A stretch of DNA of 64,000 bases from Streptomyces poonensis (GCF_014650915.1 NZ_BMVW01000026.1:1-64000), one strand, 5' to 3'. Numbered from the stretch's first letter, positions 1 through 9,180 are shown. Numbers and translations are program-made. The notes: a model not told the origin generated them from the letters alone.

Positions 1-37
1 CATAGCCGGCACCGGCCTCACCCTCGGGGGCCCCGCC

Positions 38-235
38 TCACCCTAATGAGCCGAAGTCAGTAACGCCGTCCAGCGCCGTTGCGTCCGGCAGCTGCCCGCT
101 GCCGGACCGGATCTCCGGGAACGCCGGCGCAAGGTCCGTGCCCTGCCTTGAGCGCAGCGCGGCCCGTCCGGTCTCCACCGAGACCAGGGCCCGCCACCTG
201 TCCTTCTCCAGACTTCGCGGTGTCTCATGAGGCAT
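38..235 (-). CDS. Small hypothetical protein
   Basis: A 65-codon frame starting at an ATG and ending in TAG with the residues DFGSLG. Composition is mixed and not strongly repetitive, unlike the arginine-rich shadow frames around it. No family is recognised. It could be a short gene or the tail of a decayed one. It lies downstream of, and on the same strand as, the DUF4037 gene. Confidence 0.3.
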   Translation of the reverse strand: MPHETPRSLEKDRWRALVSVETGRAALRSRQGTDLAPAFPEIRSGSGQLPDATALDGVTDFGSLG

Positions 236-303
236 GAGGGTGTGCGTGGTGGCGTGCGGGTAGCAGCCTGGCGACGGCGTCACGGCGTCACGGCTTCGGG
301 GCG

Positions 304-1407
304 TCACGGGTTCGGGGCGGAGGCCGTGGCCCGGGTCACCGCTCGTGTCCGCTGCGGGTTGCTGAGGGCGTCGGTGCTGTCGGTGAACTGGTCGACGGTG
401 CCGGTCAGCGGCAGCGCGCGGACGGCCGGGTCGGTGATGCGGGCGGTCAGTGCCGCGGTGAAGCGTTCGGCGTGCAGGACCTGGAACGGTCTGCTGTGGT
501 AGGGGCGTGTGGTGGGGTCGACCGGGTCGGTGAGGCCGAGCCGGTTGTGGGCGGCGGCGACGGTCCCGTAGGCGCGGGCCAGGTGGTGTTCGCGGGTGTG
601 CCAGTCGGTGGCGGCGAGGGCTGCGGTGAGGACGGGCGTGAGGACGGCGGCCTGCGGGGTGCGGGCGAAGGCGCTGCCGAGCCATTTGCTGTACGGCGGG
701 TAGCGGCGGTCCATGAGCAGGCAGAGCCGCATCAGATCGCGGACCAGGCGCGCGGCGACGACGGCGGAGCCGAGTTCGTCGCCCACTTCGCCGCACCGGC
801 CGACGAAGGCTTCCTCCCGGGAGATGCGCTGCCACTGGCAGGCGAGCAGGTGGAGCCAGAGGTCGTGGGGGTACCAGGCGAGCCGCGCGCGGGCCGGGCC
901 GAGCCGGTCGATCCCGTCGTGGAAGACGGCACCGGAGGTGACCTCGGCGAGCCGCTGCGCGGGGGTGGCCAGCCAGTCCAGCGTGGTGACGTCCTGGCCG
1001 GGGTCGAAGCCCAGCTGCGCAGTGAACCAGGTGGCCGGATCGGTGATGTCGACGCGGTGGTGCACCGGTCCGTCGGTCGCCTGCATGATCCGGATGCCCG
1101 CGTCGGCGGTGGCGGCGAAGTGGGTCGGGTAGCCGTGGAAGGTCTTGGGCAGCCGTGCGGAGAGCAGCTTCTTGATCGCAGTCCTGTGGCGGGTGACGTC
1201 GTGCGGGTGCAGGAACAGCTGGAGCCGGGGTCCCCACTCGTGGTCGGCGGAGCGGGCGGTGTCGAATCCCAGGACCTCCGAGCCGCCGCCGAGACGGGCG
1301 GCGGAGTGAGCGATGCCGGGTGCGGCCTCGTCCAGCAGGGGCCGGACGGCTTCGAGGTAGAAGCGGCGGGAGAGTTCCAGTCCGGGGATGAAGGGCGGTG
1401 TGGTCAT
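304..1407 (-). CDS. DUF4037 domain-containing protein
   Basis: Translates to 367 aa beginning MTTPPFIPGLELSRRFYLEA. The reading frame stays open further upstream to position 1653, but this ATG begins the conserved part and is chosen as start. Recognisable family stretches are GSEVLGFDTARSADHEWGPR near residues 45-65, FHGYPTHF, and the block FTAQLGFDPG...LDWLATPAQRLAEVTSGAVFHD. DUF4037 proteins are related to nucleotidyltransferases; the DHEWGPR segment resembles the nucleotidyltransferase acidic region, but I cannot assign a substrate. The second half is helical and arginine-rich. The protein is predicted cytosolic, with no signal or membrane segments. No operon partner is evident. Family call is confident, function unknown. 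Confidence 0.8.
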   Translation of the reverse strand: MTTPPFIPGLELSRRFYLEAVRPLLDEAAPGIAHSAARLGGGSEVLGFDTARSADHEWGPRLQLFLHPHDVTRHRTAIKKLLSARLPKTFHGYPTHFAATADAGIRIMQATDGPVHHRVDITDPATWFTAQLGFDPGQDVTTLDWLATPAQRLAEVTSGAVFHDGIDRLGPARARLAWYPHDLWLHLLACQWQRISREEAFVGRCGEVGDELGSAVVAARLVRDLMRLCLLMDRRYPPYSKWLGSAFARTPQAAVLTPVLTAALAATDWHTREHHLARAYGTVAAAHNRLGLTDPVDPTTRPYHSRPFQVLHAERFTAALTARITDPAVRALPLTGTVDQFTDSTDALSNPQRTRAVTRATASAPNP

Positions 1408-1743
1408 GGCCCGGAGACTGCCGGACCGGTATGACGTTGGTCGAAGGTTTTTCCCGGGGGACCAGCACTGCCCTGGTGGGCGCAATGCCCGACCCGGCAG
1501 CCACCTGGTGAGAAAGCTCTGAGTGGCTTTGTCCACGAGAGCCGACAGCACCTGGACACGATTCAGGGCAGCATCCGAAGCACTGCAGCAATCGAACAGC
1601 CCATGGTTTCGGGCAGCGCGGGCCCCTGCCGAGTTGGCAGGGGCCCGCGGCATGAACAGCAGAGGAGCGCCGGGACCTGCCCTCGACGAGCAGCATCCCG
1701 GCCGACATGGCTTACCGTCTGCTGATGGCCCGGCGGCCCGGCC
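1408..1743. other. Intergenic gap, no gene seen
   Basis: About 335 bp between the DUF4037 start and the end of the hydrolase gene. Open frames here are overhangs of larger shadow frames. It contains the upstream region of the DUF4037 gene (right part, minus strand), but I could not make a convincing promoter call. Confidence 0.4.
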
Positions 1744-2484
1744 TCACTTCAGGTGCCGGGTGAAGAACTGGGCTGCGGCGTCCCCCGCGAACTGCGGGAC
1801 GCCGGTGTGTCCGCCCATATTGGCGTGCAGGGACTTCTCCTTGGAGCCGAAGGCGTCGAACAGGGCCAGGGCCGCCTGCCGGTCGTTCCCTTCGTCGTCC
1901 CACTGCAGCAGGACGTGCAGCGGAATGGTGACCTGGCGGGCCTCCTCGAATATGGCGCGAGGCACGAAACTCCCGGCGAAGAAACCGGCGGCCACGATGC
2001 GCGGCTCGACCACCGCAAGGCGAACGCCGATGGAGATCACGCCCCCCGAGTACCCGACCGGGCCGCCGATCTCGGGCAGCGACAGGAGGGCGTCGAGGGC
2101 GGCCTGCCATTCCGGGACCGCCTTGTCGACGAGCGGGAGGATGAGGGCGTCGACGATCTCGTCGCTGACCGGCTCGCCGGCTTCCATGACCTGGCGCAGG
2201 TTGGCGCGGGCCTGCTCGGCGGCGGCCCAACGGGGCCGGTCACCGCTTCCGGGAAGCTCGATGGTGGCCGCAGCGAAGCCATCCGCCGCGGCGCGCCGGG
2301 CCCGCGCCACCAGCCGGGGGTACATCTTGTGCAGTCCGAGCGGGGGGTGGCCGAGCAGGACCAGCGGCGCCGGTGCGGATGCGGGCGTCCACAGGATGCC
2401 GGGGATCTCCCCGAGGGTGAATGCGCGTTCGAGGACGCCGTCGTCGAGGCGCTGTTCGGAAGTGAAGTGAAGGGGCATGGTCAT
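1744..2484 (-). CDS. Alpha/beta hydrolase (dienelactone-hydrolase-like)
   Basis: 246 aa starting MTMPLHFTSE; a second Met two codons later is an equally possible start. An early beta-strand ends in VLLGHPPLG near residue 42-50. The nucleophile elbow GYSGG places the predicted catalytic Ser at residue 146. A late acidic strand reads VLLQWDDEGNDR, and a His near the C-terminus (NMGGHTG) completes a plausible catalytic triad. Length and order fit single-domain serine hydrolases of the dienelactone hydrolase/alpha-beta hydrolase superfamily. There is no signal peptide, so it should be cytosolic. Substrate unknown. It stands alone, with a gap of more than 400 bp upstream. Confidence 0.75.
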   Translation of the reverse strand: MTMPLHFTSEQRLDDGVLERAFTLGEIPGILWTPASAPAPLVLLGHPPLGLHKMYPRLVARARRAAADGFAAATIELPGSGDRPRWAAAEQARANLRQVMEAGEPVSDEIVDALILPLVDKAVPEWQAALDALLSLPEIGGPVGYSGGVISIGVRLAVVEPRIVAAGFFAGSFVPRAIFEEARQVTIPLHVLLQWDDEGNDRQAALALFDAFGSKEKSLHANMGGHTGVPQFAGDAAAQFFTRHLK

Positions 2485-2945
2485 GCCTTTCGGGAATGAG
2501 CTTGAACGGCGCTCCCGGATGACCTATCGCCCGACCGTGACCCCGGAGGAGAGCACCCATGTCGATACATGCACGGACACCACCTCCTCGTTCTCTCGCA
2601 CGGCCTCCGCGAAAAGTAGCAACGGCCGCCGTGGTCCGCCAATCGGTTTTTGCGCGGGCCCCGTAGCCGGATGCCAAGGAGTCGGAACACTACGCAGAAC
2701 TGTTCGGGGCGCCTCATCGCGGCTTGTCGAGGCGAGGCACTGCGACGGCGGGGCGCGCTGGGGGCGCTGTCGTCTCTCATGAACATCGAATACGACGCGC
2801 CGCCGACGCCTCCCGATCCCGTGTACCGGTGCTGTCGGTTCTCGTGAACAGAGCCGGCACGGCGTTCGTGCACCGCGCATGCCTCACTCGCCGTCGCCCG
2901 GAGAGATCGATGCGGCACGTACCGGTGCTGCGGCCGCGTGAGCGT
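2485..2945. other. Intergenic gap, no gene seen
   Basis: About 460 bp upstream of the hydrolase. The overlapping frames on both strands are arginine/serine-rich and look like high-GC noise. No repeats or RNA gene recognised. Confidence 0.4.
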
Positions 2946-2949
2946 CGGC

Positions 2950-3115
2950 CGGTCCCTGCTCCACGCACCGTCGCCCGCCCCAAGGGACAGAAGGGCTTCC
3001 AGGTGCTGCCGAAAAGGTGGGTGGTGGAGCGGGCCATCAGCTGGATTACGCGGGCCCGCAGAAACGTGCGGGACGACGAACGCCTTCCCCAGCACAGTGA
3101 AGCGCATCTGCCTGG
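2950..3115 (+). pseudogene. IS5-type transposase C-terminal remnant
   Basis: A short stretch in one frame reads GFQVLPKRWVVERAISWITR followed by RARRNVRDDERLPQ and SEAH. This closely resembles the conserved C-terminal segment of Streptomyces IS5-family transposases (usually RWVVERT.GWL...RRL.RDYERLPE.SEA), including the glutamate of the DDE triad in WVVER. The rest of the transposase is absent and no terminal repeats were found, so it is a relic. Confidence 0.65.
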
Positions 3116-3513
3116 ACATCGATCACCCTGGTGAGCCGCCGCCTGACCCGGCCGCTCAAGGGACGGCCTGTACTGTCACACCTCCGCAGACCTCACAAGC
3201 TCCGTCCGCCGCGGTGCGGATCCGGGCCTGCCCTCACGGTATCCGCCTCTCTTCGGTCCCGAAATAGCCGACCGGCCACCGCGATCAAGCAGTCTGATCA
3301 CAGCTTTCGATCGTACGGACAACACCCCGGCGCGGGATGGGCGAACGGAACCGGCCCTCGGAAGAGGTCTCGTCGTTTCCTGGCTGTGGGGATGACCAAC
3401 GGTGGCCGCGCCCGTCTCCGAGGCGGCCTCGGTCACCGGCGAACTGGCACGAGGCGTGAGGGATCGTCCGGCCCGCCGCGGACCGTCGGCGCGACGGAGT
3501 GGAGAATCGCGGT
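3116..3513. other. Intergenic gap, no gene seen
   Basis: About 400 bp between the transposase relic and the CxxCG protein genes. It should contain the promoter for the downstream pair, but I see no convincing -35/-10 pair. Confidence 0.35.
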
Positions 3514-3780
3514 ATGCCCGACAAGAGAGATGAGACCGCGTGCCGCGTCTGCGGTGTCGACGACGGCGAGATCCTGTGGGGGGCCCACGGCTTCCCCCTG
3601 TACGTCATCTGCGACTGCTGCGGCACCGAATCGGGAATCGGTGACGACAACCTCACCCAGGTCCGCGAACTCCGCGGGTACTGGGTCGGGCGGGGTGCCC
3701 CCTGGGCAGAGTCTCACCGTCGCCCGAAGAACTGGGATCTCCTGCGACAGATACAGAACATCCCCGAGGAGTGGCGCTGA
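3514..3780 (+). CDS. Small CxxCG/CDCCG-domain protein, single domain
   Basis: 88 aa beginning MPDKRDETACRVCG. The ATG is preferred over the upstream in-frame GTG at 3499 because it has a GGAG sequence about 9 nt upstream and the next gene also starts MPDxx. Layout: CRVCG, an aromatic segment, CDCCG, then ESGIGDD, GYWVGRGAPW, a Trp-Asp pair and a C-terminal IPEEWR. Two Cys pairs about 30 residues apart suggest a zinc knuckle or redox site. The following gene encodes two more copies of the same domain. No function is known to me. The two genes are separated by 2 nt and are probably co-transcribed. Confidence 0.7.
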   Translation: MPDKRDETACRVCGVDDGEILWGAHGFPLYVICDCCGTESGIGDDNLTQVRELRGYWVGRGAPWAESHRRPKNWDLLRQIQNIPEEWR

Positions 3781-3782
3781 GG

Positions 3783-4424
3783 ATGCCGGACAACGAGACG
3801 ATACCGAGCGCGCCGGTTCCCCCCGAGGAATTCTGCCGCATGTGCGGGTGGAACGACGACACCTTCTGGGAGGACGGCTGGCCGACCTCCGCCATCTGTG
3901 ACTGCTGCGGCAGCGAGTCCGGCATCGGTGACATGGGCGCGGAGCCCGGCTCGTGGGACGGTGTACGGGGCCTGCACGACTTCCGGGGATGGTGGATCGG
4001 CCACGGTGCCCAGTGGTGGTGCCCGCGCAGCAAGCCGCGGGACTGGGATGTGCTCCAGCAGGTGATGAACATCCCCGCGCCGTGGCGTACCCCGCCGCCG
4101 CCCCCGGTCGACCGGGAGCAGCGCGTCCTTGAACGGGCCGCGTCCGGGTCGCCGGGTACGGAGACCGTGTGCCGGATCTGCGGTCTGGCCGGGCCGTCGT
4201 TCTGGCGTGACGGCGTGCCCACCGAGACGGTCTGCCCGTCCTGCGGCAGCGAGTCCGGCATCGACGACCTGGGGCGCCCCGGAGATTGGGAGACGATGCG
4301 GGCCATCCGTACCCGCCGCGGTTACTGGGTCGGTCTCGGAGCCCCGTGGACCGACCCCTCGGCCCGCCCGGCGAGCTGGGACGTCCTCGAGCAGCTCGGC
4401 GCCATCCCGCCTGTCTGGCGGTGA
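3783..4424 (+). CDS. Two-domain CxxCG protein, paralogue of upstream gene
   Basis: 213 aa starting MPDNETIPSAP; an in-frame GTG at 3771 overlaps the upstream stop, but the ATG at 3783 matches the N-terminus of the neighbour. Two repeats of the domain: residues ~15-105 (CRMCG, CDCCG, ESGIGD, GWWIGHGAQWW, IPAPWR) and ~125-213 (CRICG, CPSCG, ESGIDD, GYWVGLGAPW, IPPVWR), joined by a proline-rich linker. With the upstream gene this makes three tandem copies. Copy three has CPSCG where the others have CDCCG. Likely arose by local duplication. Function unknown; no membrane or signal segments. Confidence 0.72.
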   Translation: MPDNETIPSAPVPPEEFCRMCGWNDDTFWEDGWPTSAICDCCGSESGIGDMGAEPGSWDGVRGLHDFRGWWIGHGAQWWCPRSKPRDWDVLQQVMNIPAPWRTPPPPPVDREQRVLERAASGSPGTETVCRICGLAGPSFWRDGVPTETVCPSCGSESGIDDLGRPGDWETMRAIRTRRGYWVGLGAPWTDPSARPASWDVLEQLGAIPPVWR

Positions 4425-4474
4425 CCTCACCACCGGGTGGCGGGCTGAGCGTTCCACCGGCGGGGGGAGTTAGT

Positions 4475-4738
4475 TCAAAGCTTCTGCCGGGGCGGGGTCG
4501 ACGGACACAGCGCCCACGGCGCCGCCAACCCCTGTTCCGCGAACACATCCAGCAGCGCGGCGCGGCGCCGCCGGTAGGACCACGGGGTGGTGTCCGTGCC
4601 CCCGAGGCGCAGCAGGTCGAAGGCGACGAAGTGGGCGGGCCACTCAGCAGCGGTCCGGTCGTCGCACGCCGCGATCTCCACCATGGCCGGCCCCGGCTCC
4701 GCCAGGTGCACCTCGTTGATCGGCCTCATGCACGGCAC
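4475..4738 (-). pseudogene. ATP-dependent DNA ligase fragment
   Basis: An 87-codon frame containing HFVAFDLLRLGGTD, then PWSYRRRRAALLDVFAEQGL and APWALCPST. This is the typical middle of the adenylation domain of actinobacterial ATP-dependent (LigD/LigC-type) DNA ligases, where the AFDLL strand is followed by RRR..L. The upstream catalytic KxDG part and the OB-fold are missing, and the frame stops soon after. I read it as a truncated relic and not a working ligase. Confidence 0.6.
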
Positions 4739-5031
4739 TACGCTGCGGCGGGCCGGGACGGTTCGGCGGTACCGGCGTCTTCTCCCGACCGGGTATGTCG
4801 GCGGGCGTTGCGAGACGCCCGGCTAGACGCGGGTGAACGGTTTGGCCGAAGGGAACTGACACCGAGCAGGACGCACCACGGGCCCCGGGGGATCAGCCAT
4901 GACGTCCCCGGGCCCGGTTCTATGGGGTGCCCCCGGCCCAACAACCCTGCGGCCTCAGTGTCACGCGCCCCGCCCCGTGACCGCCAGCTACGTCGCCGGA
5001 TCGGAGCAGGGGGAACGTCCCCGCGAATCTG
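4739..5031. other. Intergenic gap, no gene seen
   Basis: About 290 bp between the ligase fragment and the zinc-ribbon frame. No recognisable gene, repeat or RNA. Confidence 0.35.
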
Positions 5032-5817
5032 ATGCACATCGGAACCATGAAGACCCAAGAAGCGTTCTGCGTGCGATGTGGCAGTCCAGACACCCGAGTT
5101 GCCCGCCTCGACCAGACCAGCGCGGAAGGCGACTGCTTCCGCTGCGACAAGCCTTTCCAGGCCACGCCGTGCCAGGGCTGCGGAGGCTTCCGCATCGACG
5201 GATCCTTCGGCGTCTCCGGCACATTCGAGCACCCCCGGAGACTGAGGTGCTGGGACTGCGGGCACCGTAACCCGCTGCGCGATCCCGGCCCGGAGCAGAC
5301 GAACGCAGGCCGACCTCCAGGCCGCCGTCGACCGCGGCCTGTTCGCGGGAAGTCATCACCTGGACCTCGAGTGTGTCGGCCACGGCGGGTGATGCCTGAC
5401 CTGTCAAAGCCGGTATCCAGTACCGCTGTGGAACACCACAGCACGCCCAGGATTCACACCGATGGCGAGCTCGCAGTCGGACAACGGGTAAATGACTGTG
5501 CGGCGGGTGCCGACCTGATCGGCGATGCGGATCCGGTTCTTCCCGTCTCCGTACCCGAGGAAGACGCAGGAGTGCCCTACACGGGGCTTCCCCCTCCCGT
5601 GGTCACGCACTCCGATGTAGCTGTCACGGTCCGCCCAGAGTTGCAGCAGTGCTCCTGGAGCAAGGCCACGGGGCCAGCCGGAGTCCGATTCCACCAGGTC
5701 GTTCTCATCGGCCAAGCCGGCGTGGATCGTGGCTCCCGGCGCTCCCAGCCCCAGCAGGTTCACCGGCAGCGTTGTCCACCGACTCCACGTCCGCAGGCTT
5801 TTCCCCACAGAGCGTAG
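5032..5817 (+). CDS. Zinc-ribbon-like protein, C-terminal half doubtful
   Basis: The first ~90 residues look like real protein: CVRCGS, CFRCDKPF, CQGCGGF and CWDCGHRN give four CxxC pairs spaced like a double zinc ribbon. A second Met (position 5047, MKTQEAFC) may be the true start. After about residue 95 the sequence becomes arginine/proline-rich and from 5404 it lies opposite another coding-looking frame, so the original gene was probably truncated here and the remaining frame is open by chance. Function not recognised. Confidence 0.35.
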   Translation: MHIGTMKTQEAFCVRCGSPDTRVARLDQTSAEGDCFRCDKPFQATPCQGCGGFRIDGSFGVSGTFEHPRRLRCWDCGHRNPLRDPGPEQTNAGRPPGRRRPRPVRGKSSPGPRVCRPRRVMPDLSKPVSSTAVEHHSTPRIHTDGELAVGQRVNDCAAGADLIGDADPVLPVSVPEEDAGVPYTGLPPPVVTHSDVAVTVRPELQQCSWSKATGPAGVRFHQVVLIGQAGVDRGSRRSQPQQVHRQRCPPTPRPQAFPHRA

Positions 5818-6011
5818 AACTCCATCGGCGATACCTCCTCGCCGTCGCTGTTCAGCATCCGCGGGACCAGCATGGAAAACCTGGGAAGGTAGGTGAGCTC
5901 GGCACCTGCCAGCTTTGCTGCGTCGGCGAAGTAGGTGATCGAGGCGTCATAGCAGTCATAGCTCGGGCGCTGGCTCGCGCCGCCAGCGCGCCCACGATGT
6001 GACGAATCCAT
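5404..6011 (-). pseudogene. Hypothetical protein split by a frameshift
   Basis: Two minus-strand frames join into one plausible protein of about 200 aa. The first (6011 to ~5795) runs to EEVSPMEFYALWGKA; the second (from ~5800 to 5404) begins GKSLRTWSRWTTLPVNLL. They overlap at the run GGGGAAAA, where a single missing base would explain the shift. Visible features are an early YDCYDAS, a later GHSCVFLGYG and RIADQVG. A Cys followed later by GH and an acidic residue is reminiscent of papain-fold hydrolases such as NlpC/P60, but that is speculative. Either a sequencing indel or a broken gene. Confidence 0.5.
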
Positions 6012-6185
6012 TGACGATCACTGGATGGGTGACGTGCTGACCTGGCGACCTAGGGTCAACGCTGTGCTGTTGGCGATCTTGTGGCAGCCGAGGAGGACTG
6101 TCTGGTTCGGTGACATGGTGGTCGAGGGCCGAGCCAGGGGGTGAGGACCGTGTCGCTGCGTCCGCGAAAGAGCACGGGCATTCCG
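6012..6185. other. Short intergenic gap, no gene seen
   Basis: About 170 bp between the split gene and the left inverted repeat of the IS701-like element. Nothing recognised. Confidence 0.3.
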
Positions 6186-7663
6186 GTTACCGGTGGTTTG
6201 TCAGAACGGGGTCAGGTAGGGGTCGAGTCGTTGGCCGTGGCTGACGGCGTCGATCAGGTCCTGCAGTTGTGCCGGCGGGGGCGCGCTGGACCAGGCTTTC
6301 CACCAGCGTTGCAGCATGATGGCCGGGGTGAGCCAGCTGCGGACGGCCCGCAGAGTCTGGGGCCGGCGAGGCCGCTGGGATGGTCGGGCGCCCCCTCTCT
6401 GACCCCGGCGGGTCGGCGGCCGGGGCAGGTCGGCAGGCCGGCATGCCAGCAGAAGGAGAACGCGCAGTTGACCAGGGTCTGGTGGCGGCGGATCGCCCGG
6501 TCGGTGCGGACCTGGAAGTCGGCCCAGCCGAGTTCGTCCTTGACCTGCTTGTAGCTCTGCTCGATCCAGTTGCGGATCCCGTAGATCCGCACCACCTCGG
6601 CGAGACCGGCGGGCGGGTGAGGTGATTCGGCGACTCGTGGGCCGCCGGGCCGGGGCAGGTCGGTGACCAGATACCAGGTGCTCTTCTCAGGCAGCGTGGC
6701 CGGGGCGGTGGTGGCCACCACCAACCGGTTCAGCCCGTCCGGGCCCCAGAAGCCCAGAGTGGCATCCGCCGCCCACCAGGTGGCGGTGTGTCCATCGCGG
6801 TAGCTGCTACTCACCGGCATCCAGTCGCCGGGCCGGCCGGGGCCGTGCCAGGCCAACCGCAGTGCCGCGTCGATGGGGTATGGGCCTCATGAGCGTAGGC
6901 CCAGACGCCGCGGCGGCGCCGGATGGCCATCACGAACGGCACGTCCGCGGCGTGCAGTTCACAGCGGAAGTCGTCCACGTCGCCGTAGGCGCCGTCGGCC
7001 ACCGCCGCCCGGAAGGGAAACCCGGCCGCCCGGGCCTGCCGGGCCAGGGCGGCGGCGATGCGCCACTTGGTGCGGAAGCCGGGTTCGCCGCGGCCCCGCT
7101 CGAAGTGGTGGGCCGGGGTGTAGGGCACGGCATGCAGCGGGTAGTGCAGGTTCTCGTCCGCCCACAGCGTGGTCACGGTGACCACGGAGTTGTCTGTCTT
7201 GCCGTAGCGGCCCAGCCACTGCCGGCCCACGTGGGCGATCGCCGTCCCGTCCTTGGGATCGCCGGAGTCATCGATGACCAGCACCCCGCCCGCGTGCGGG
7301 GCGGTGCGCGGATCCTCCCGCAGCCGCTCAAGACGGCGGGCATTGACCCTCTCGTGCTCCCACGGGGACTCGGAGAGGAAGAATTGCAGCCGCTGCACCG
7401 CCGGGTGCTGGGCGCCGGCCACCGGTTCCGCCCCGGCCAGGCAGGTCAGCGTCTTGTTCCGCTCCCGCGGCGCCAGCAGCCCCGTCAGGTACTGGCGGAA
7501 GCCCCGCCGCTGAGCCAGCGAGTCGAGCAGATCATCAAAGCCGGCGGCGTAGTACTCGAGCGGCCCCGGCGCCGGTGGACACGGACAACGAGCGGTCATG
7601 ACAGCCACCCCTGCTCGTCCTTCTACTGCGACGACTGCCCGACATCAACAAACCACGGGTAAC
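6186..7663 (-). mobile_element. IS701-family insertion sequence, about 1.48 kb
   Basis: Bounded by imperfect ~16-bp inverted repeats: GTTACCGGTGGTTTGT at 6186-6201 and its complement at 7648-7663 (one mismatch). The transposase fills the element on the minus strand. The right end abuts an IS1182-like transposase fragment, suggesting insertion or recombination in older IS DNA. The same left end and transposase tail recur at 52.0 kb. I could not identify a target duplication. Confidence 0.75.
6201..7608 (-). pseudogene. IS701-family transposase, frameshifted
   Basis: Begins MAVMTARCPCPP; the N-terminal frame (7608 to ~6840) has the hallmarks of IS701 transposases: VLVIDDSGDPKDG with the first catalytic Asp, then GRYGKTDNSVVTVTTLWAD, and AAVADGAYGDVDDF with the second Asp. 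The frame shifts near 6840 and continues as GDWMPVSSSYRDGH, LPEKSTWYLVTDLP and NWIEQSYKQVKDELGWADFQ, carrying the catalytic Glu. A second shift near 6400 leads to the terminal IDAVSHGQRLDPYL and stop at 6201. At least two frameshifts make it inactive unless they are sequencing errors. Confidence 0.8.
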
Positions 7664-8271
7664 AGGTGCACGGCATCACCCTGCTCGGTCCGGTCGCCGC
7701 CGACCACAGCCACCAGGCCAAGGCCGGACAGGGCTTCGAACAGGACTGCCTTCACCATCGACTGGGACATCCGGCAGGCCACCTGCCCGCAGGGCGCGGT
7801 CAGCCGGGCATGGCGGCCGCTGCGCATCGGCGGGCACGACTGCATCCAGATCCAGTTCGCCAAGAAGGACTGCCTGGCCTGCCCGGTCCGGGCCCAGTGC
7901 ACCGACTCGACGACCGGCCACGGGCCCTCGCCCTGCTGCCCCGCCAGTCCCTGCACGAGATCCAGACGCGCAACCGGCTCGAGCAGCGGGATCCGCAATG
8001 GCAGCGGCGGTATGCCATTCGTGCCGGCATCGAGGCCACCCTGTCCCAGGCGATCGGCACCTGCGGCCTGCGCAGAAGCCGCTACCGCGGGCTCGCCCGC
8101 ACTCACGTCCAGCACGTGCTGACCGCCATGGCCTGCAACTTCACCCGCCTGGCGGACTGGTTCGACACCGCACCGACCGCTTCACGCCGGGACACCGACT
8201 TCCGCACATTGTGCACAGCCGCAGGACTCGTCACCGCACCCACAAGATCGCCAACAAAGTCACGGCATTGG
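7664..8271 (+). pseudogene. IS1182-type transposase C-terminal fragment
   Basis: Starts directly at the IS701 right end with HGITLLGPVAADHSHQAKAG, then switches frame to FTIDWDIRQATCPQGAVSRA and CLACPVRAQC, and switches again to RYAIRAGIEATLSQAIG with RYRGLARTHVQHVLTA. These are the cysteine-bearing region and C-terminal helical tail of IS1182-family transposases, very similar in plan to the larger copy at 13.5-14.5 kb. Frame changes and the missing N-terminal half show it is dead. Confidence 0.75.
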
Positions 8272-8276
8272 ACCTA

Positions 8277-8480
8277 GGGTCCGTCTTCAAACAAATCTCG
8301 CCCAGAGCAGGAACGAGGCGAGAGAGACCGCTGCTTCATAGGAGGTCGCGGTCTTGTCGTACCTGGTCGCGGTGCGCCACCGCGCGCCGGCCACCGCGGC
8401 CCGGCCCACGGCTACTGCCTGAACGTGCCGTTTGCCGAAACCTTGATGATGACGCGCGCGGATGTTCCAAGGCGAGTGGG
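8277..8480 (-). pseudogene. IS5-type transposase C-terminal fragment with IS end
   Basis: The minus-strand frame ends TATRYDKTATSYEAAVSLAS followed by FLLWARFV and a stop. This is the characteristic C-terminus of a Streptomyces IS5-family transposase. The left edge reads CTAG then GGTCCGTCTTC, and the same CTAG-GGTCCGTCTTC edge occurs at 10884-10898 beside another IS5-type fragment, so this is a true element end (CTAG is a typical target of this group). The rest of the element is lost. Confidence 0.65.
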
Positions 8481-8492
8481 GCAGGACCGGGC

Positions 8493-9167
8493 TCAGGCGG
8501 AGGCGCGGGCGATGGTGCCCGCGGTGAGCGTGGCCAGCATCTCCTGCAGGGCAGTCACGAAGTCCAGCTTGAACGCGGTGAGTGAGGGGTCGGCTTGGTA
8601 GGCGGCGAGCATCGCCGGGGAGGGACGTGCGTGTGTCCACACGGCACCGACGGCCATGATCATGGCTACGGTCAACTGTGGTGCGCTGTTGCCCAGCTCA
8701 GGAAGGTGCTGGTGGGCCAACGCCGCGATGTCGGCGACGTTGGCCACGGCCGCGCGCTTATAGCGGGCGGCCACCTCCGGGGAGACGTTGTGTTCCAGTA
8801 CGCCCGCCTGCGCGCTCAGCAGGTCGCACAGGACCCGGCGTTGGGCGAGGGAGCCCGCGATGACGGCGGCGAACTGCTCTGCACGCCGGCTCACCGGAGC
8901 GTCCTGGTCGATGCCGGCGTGCACAAGGGCAGGCAAATCGGCCACCCACTGCCGCCAGGCACGGTCGAGCAGCTCCAGCAGAATCGCCTCACGCGATTCG
9001 AAATAGCGCAGCACATTGGACTTCGCCAGCCCGACGCGGCGGCTCAGCTCGTTCAAACTGATCTCGCCGATGGGCATCTCCTCGAGCATGGCGGCGGTGG
9101 TGTCGAGGATGGCCTGGCGCCGTGTCTCGCGCTGCTCCTCACTGCGCGCGCGCTGGAAGTTCGTCAT
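8493..9167 (-). CDS. TetR-family transcriptional regulator
   Basis: 224 aa starting MTNFQRARSEEQRETRRQAI. The N-terminal helix-turn-helix reads ISLNELSRRVGLAKSNVLRY followed by FESREAIL (about residues 35-63), standard for TetR. The larger C-terminal domain should bind a ligand and dimerise; the ligand is unknown. It is transcribed away from the SnoaL/SDR genes, and the space between holds three AGAC-N5-GTCT palindromes that are its likely operators, so autorepression and control of the neighbours are expected. The gene ends just inside an IS5 fragment, but the coding frame looks complete. Confidence 0.88.
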   Translation of the reverse strand: MTNFQRARSEEQRETRRQAILDTTAAMLEEMPIGEISLNELSRRVGLAKSNVLRYFESREAILLELLDRAWRQWVADLPALVHAGIDQDAPVSRRAEQFAAVIAGSLAQRRVLCDLLSAQAGVLEHNVSPEVAARYKRAAVANVADIAALAHQHLPELGNSAPQLTVAMIMAVGAVWTHARPSPAMLAAYQADPSLTAFKLDFVTALQEMLATLTAGTIARASA

Positions 9168-9180
9168 GCCCCCATGTTAC

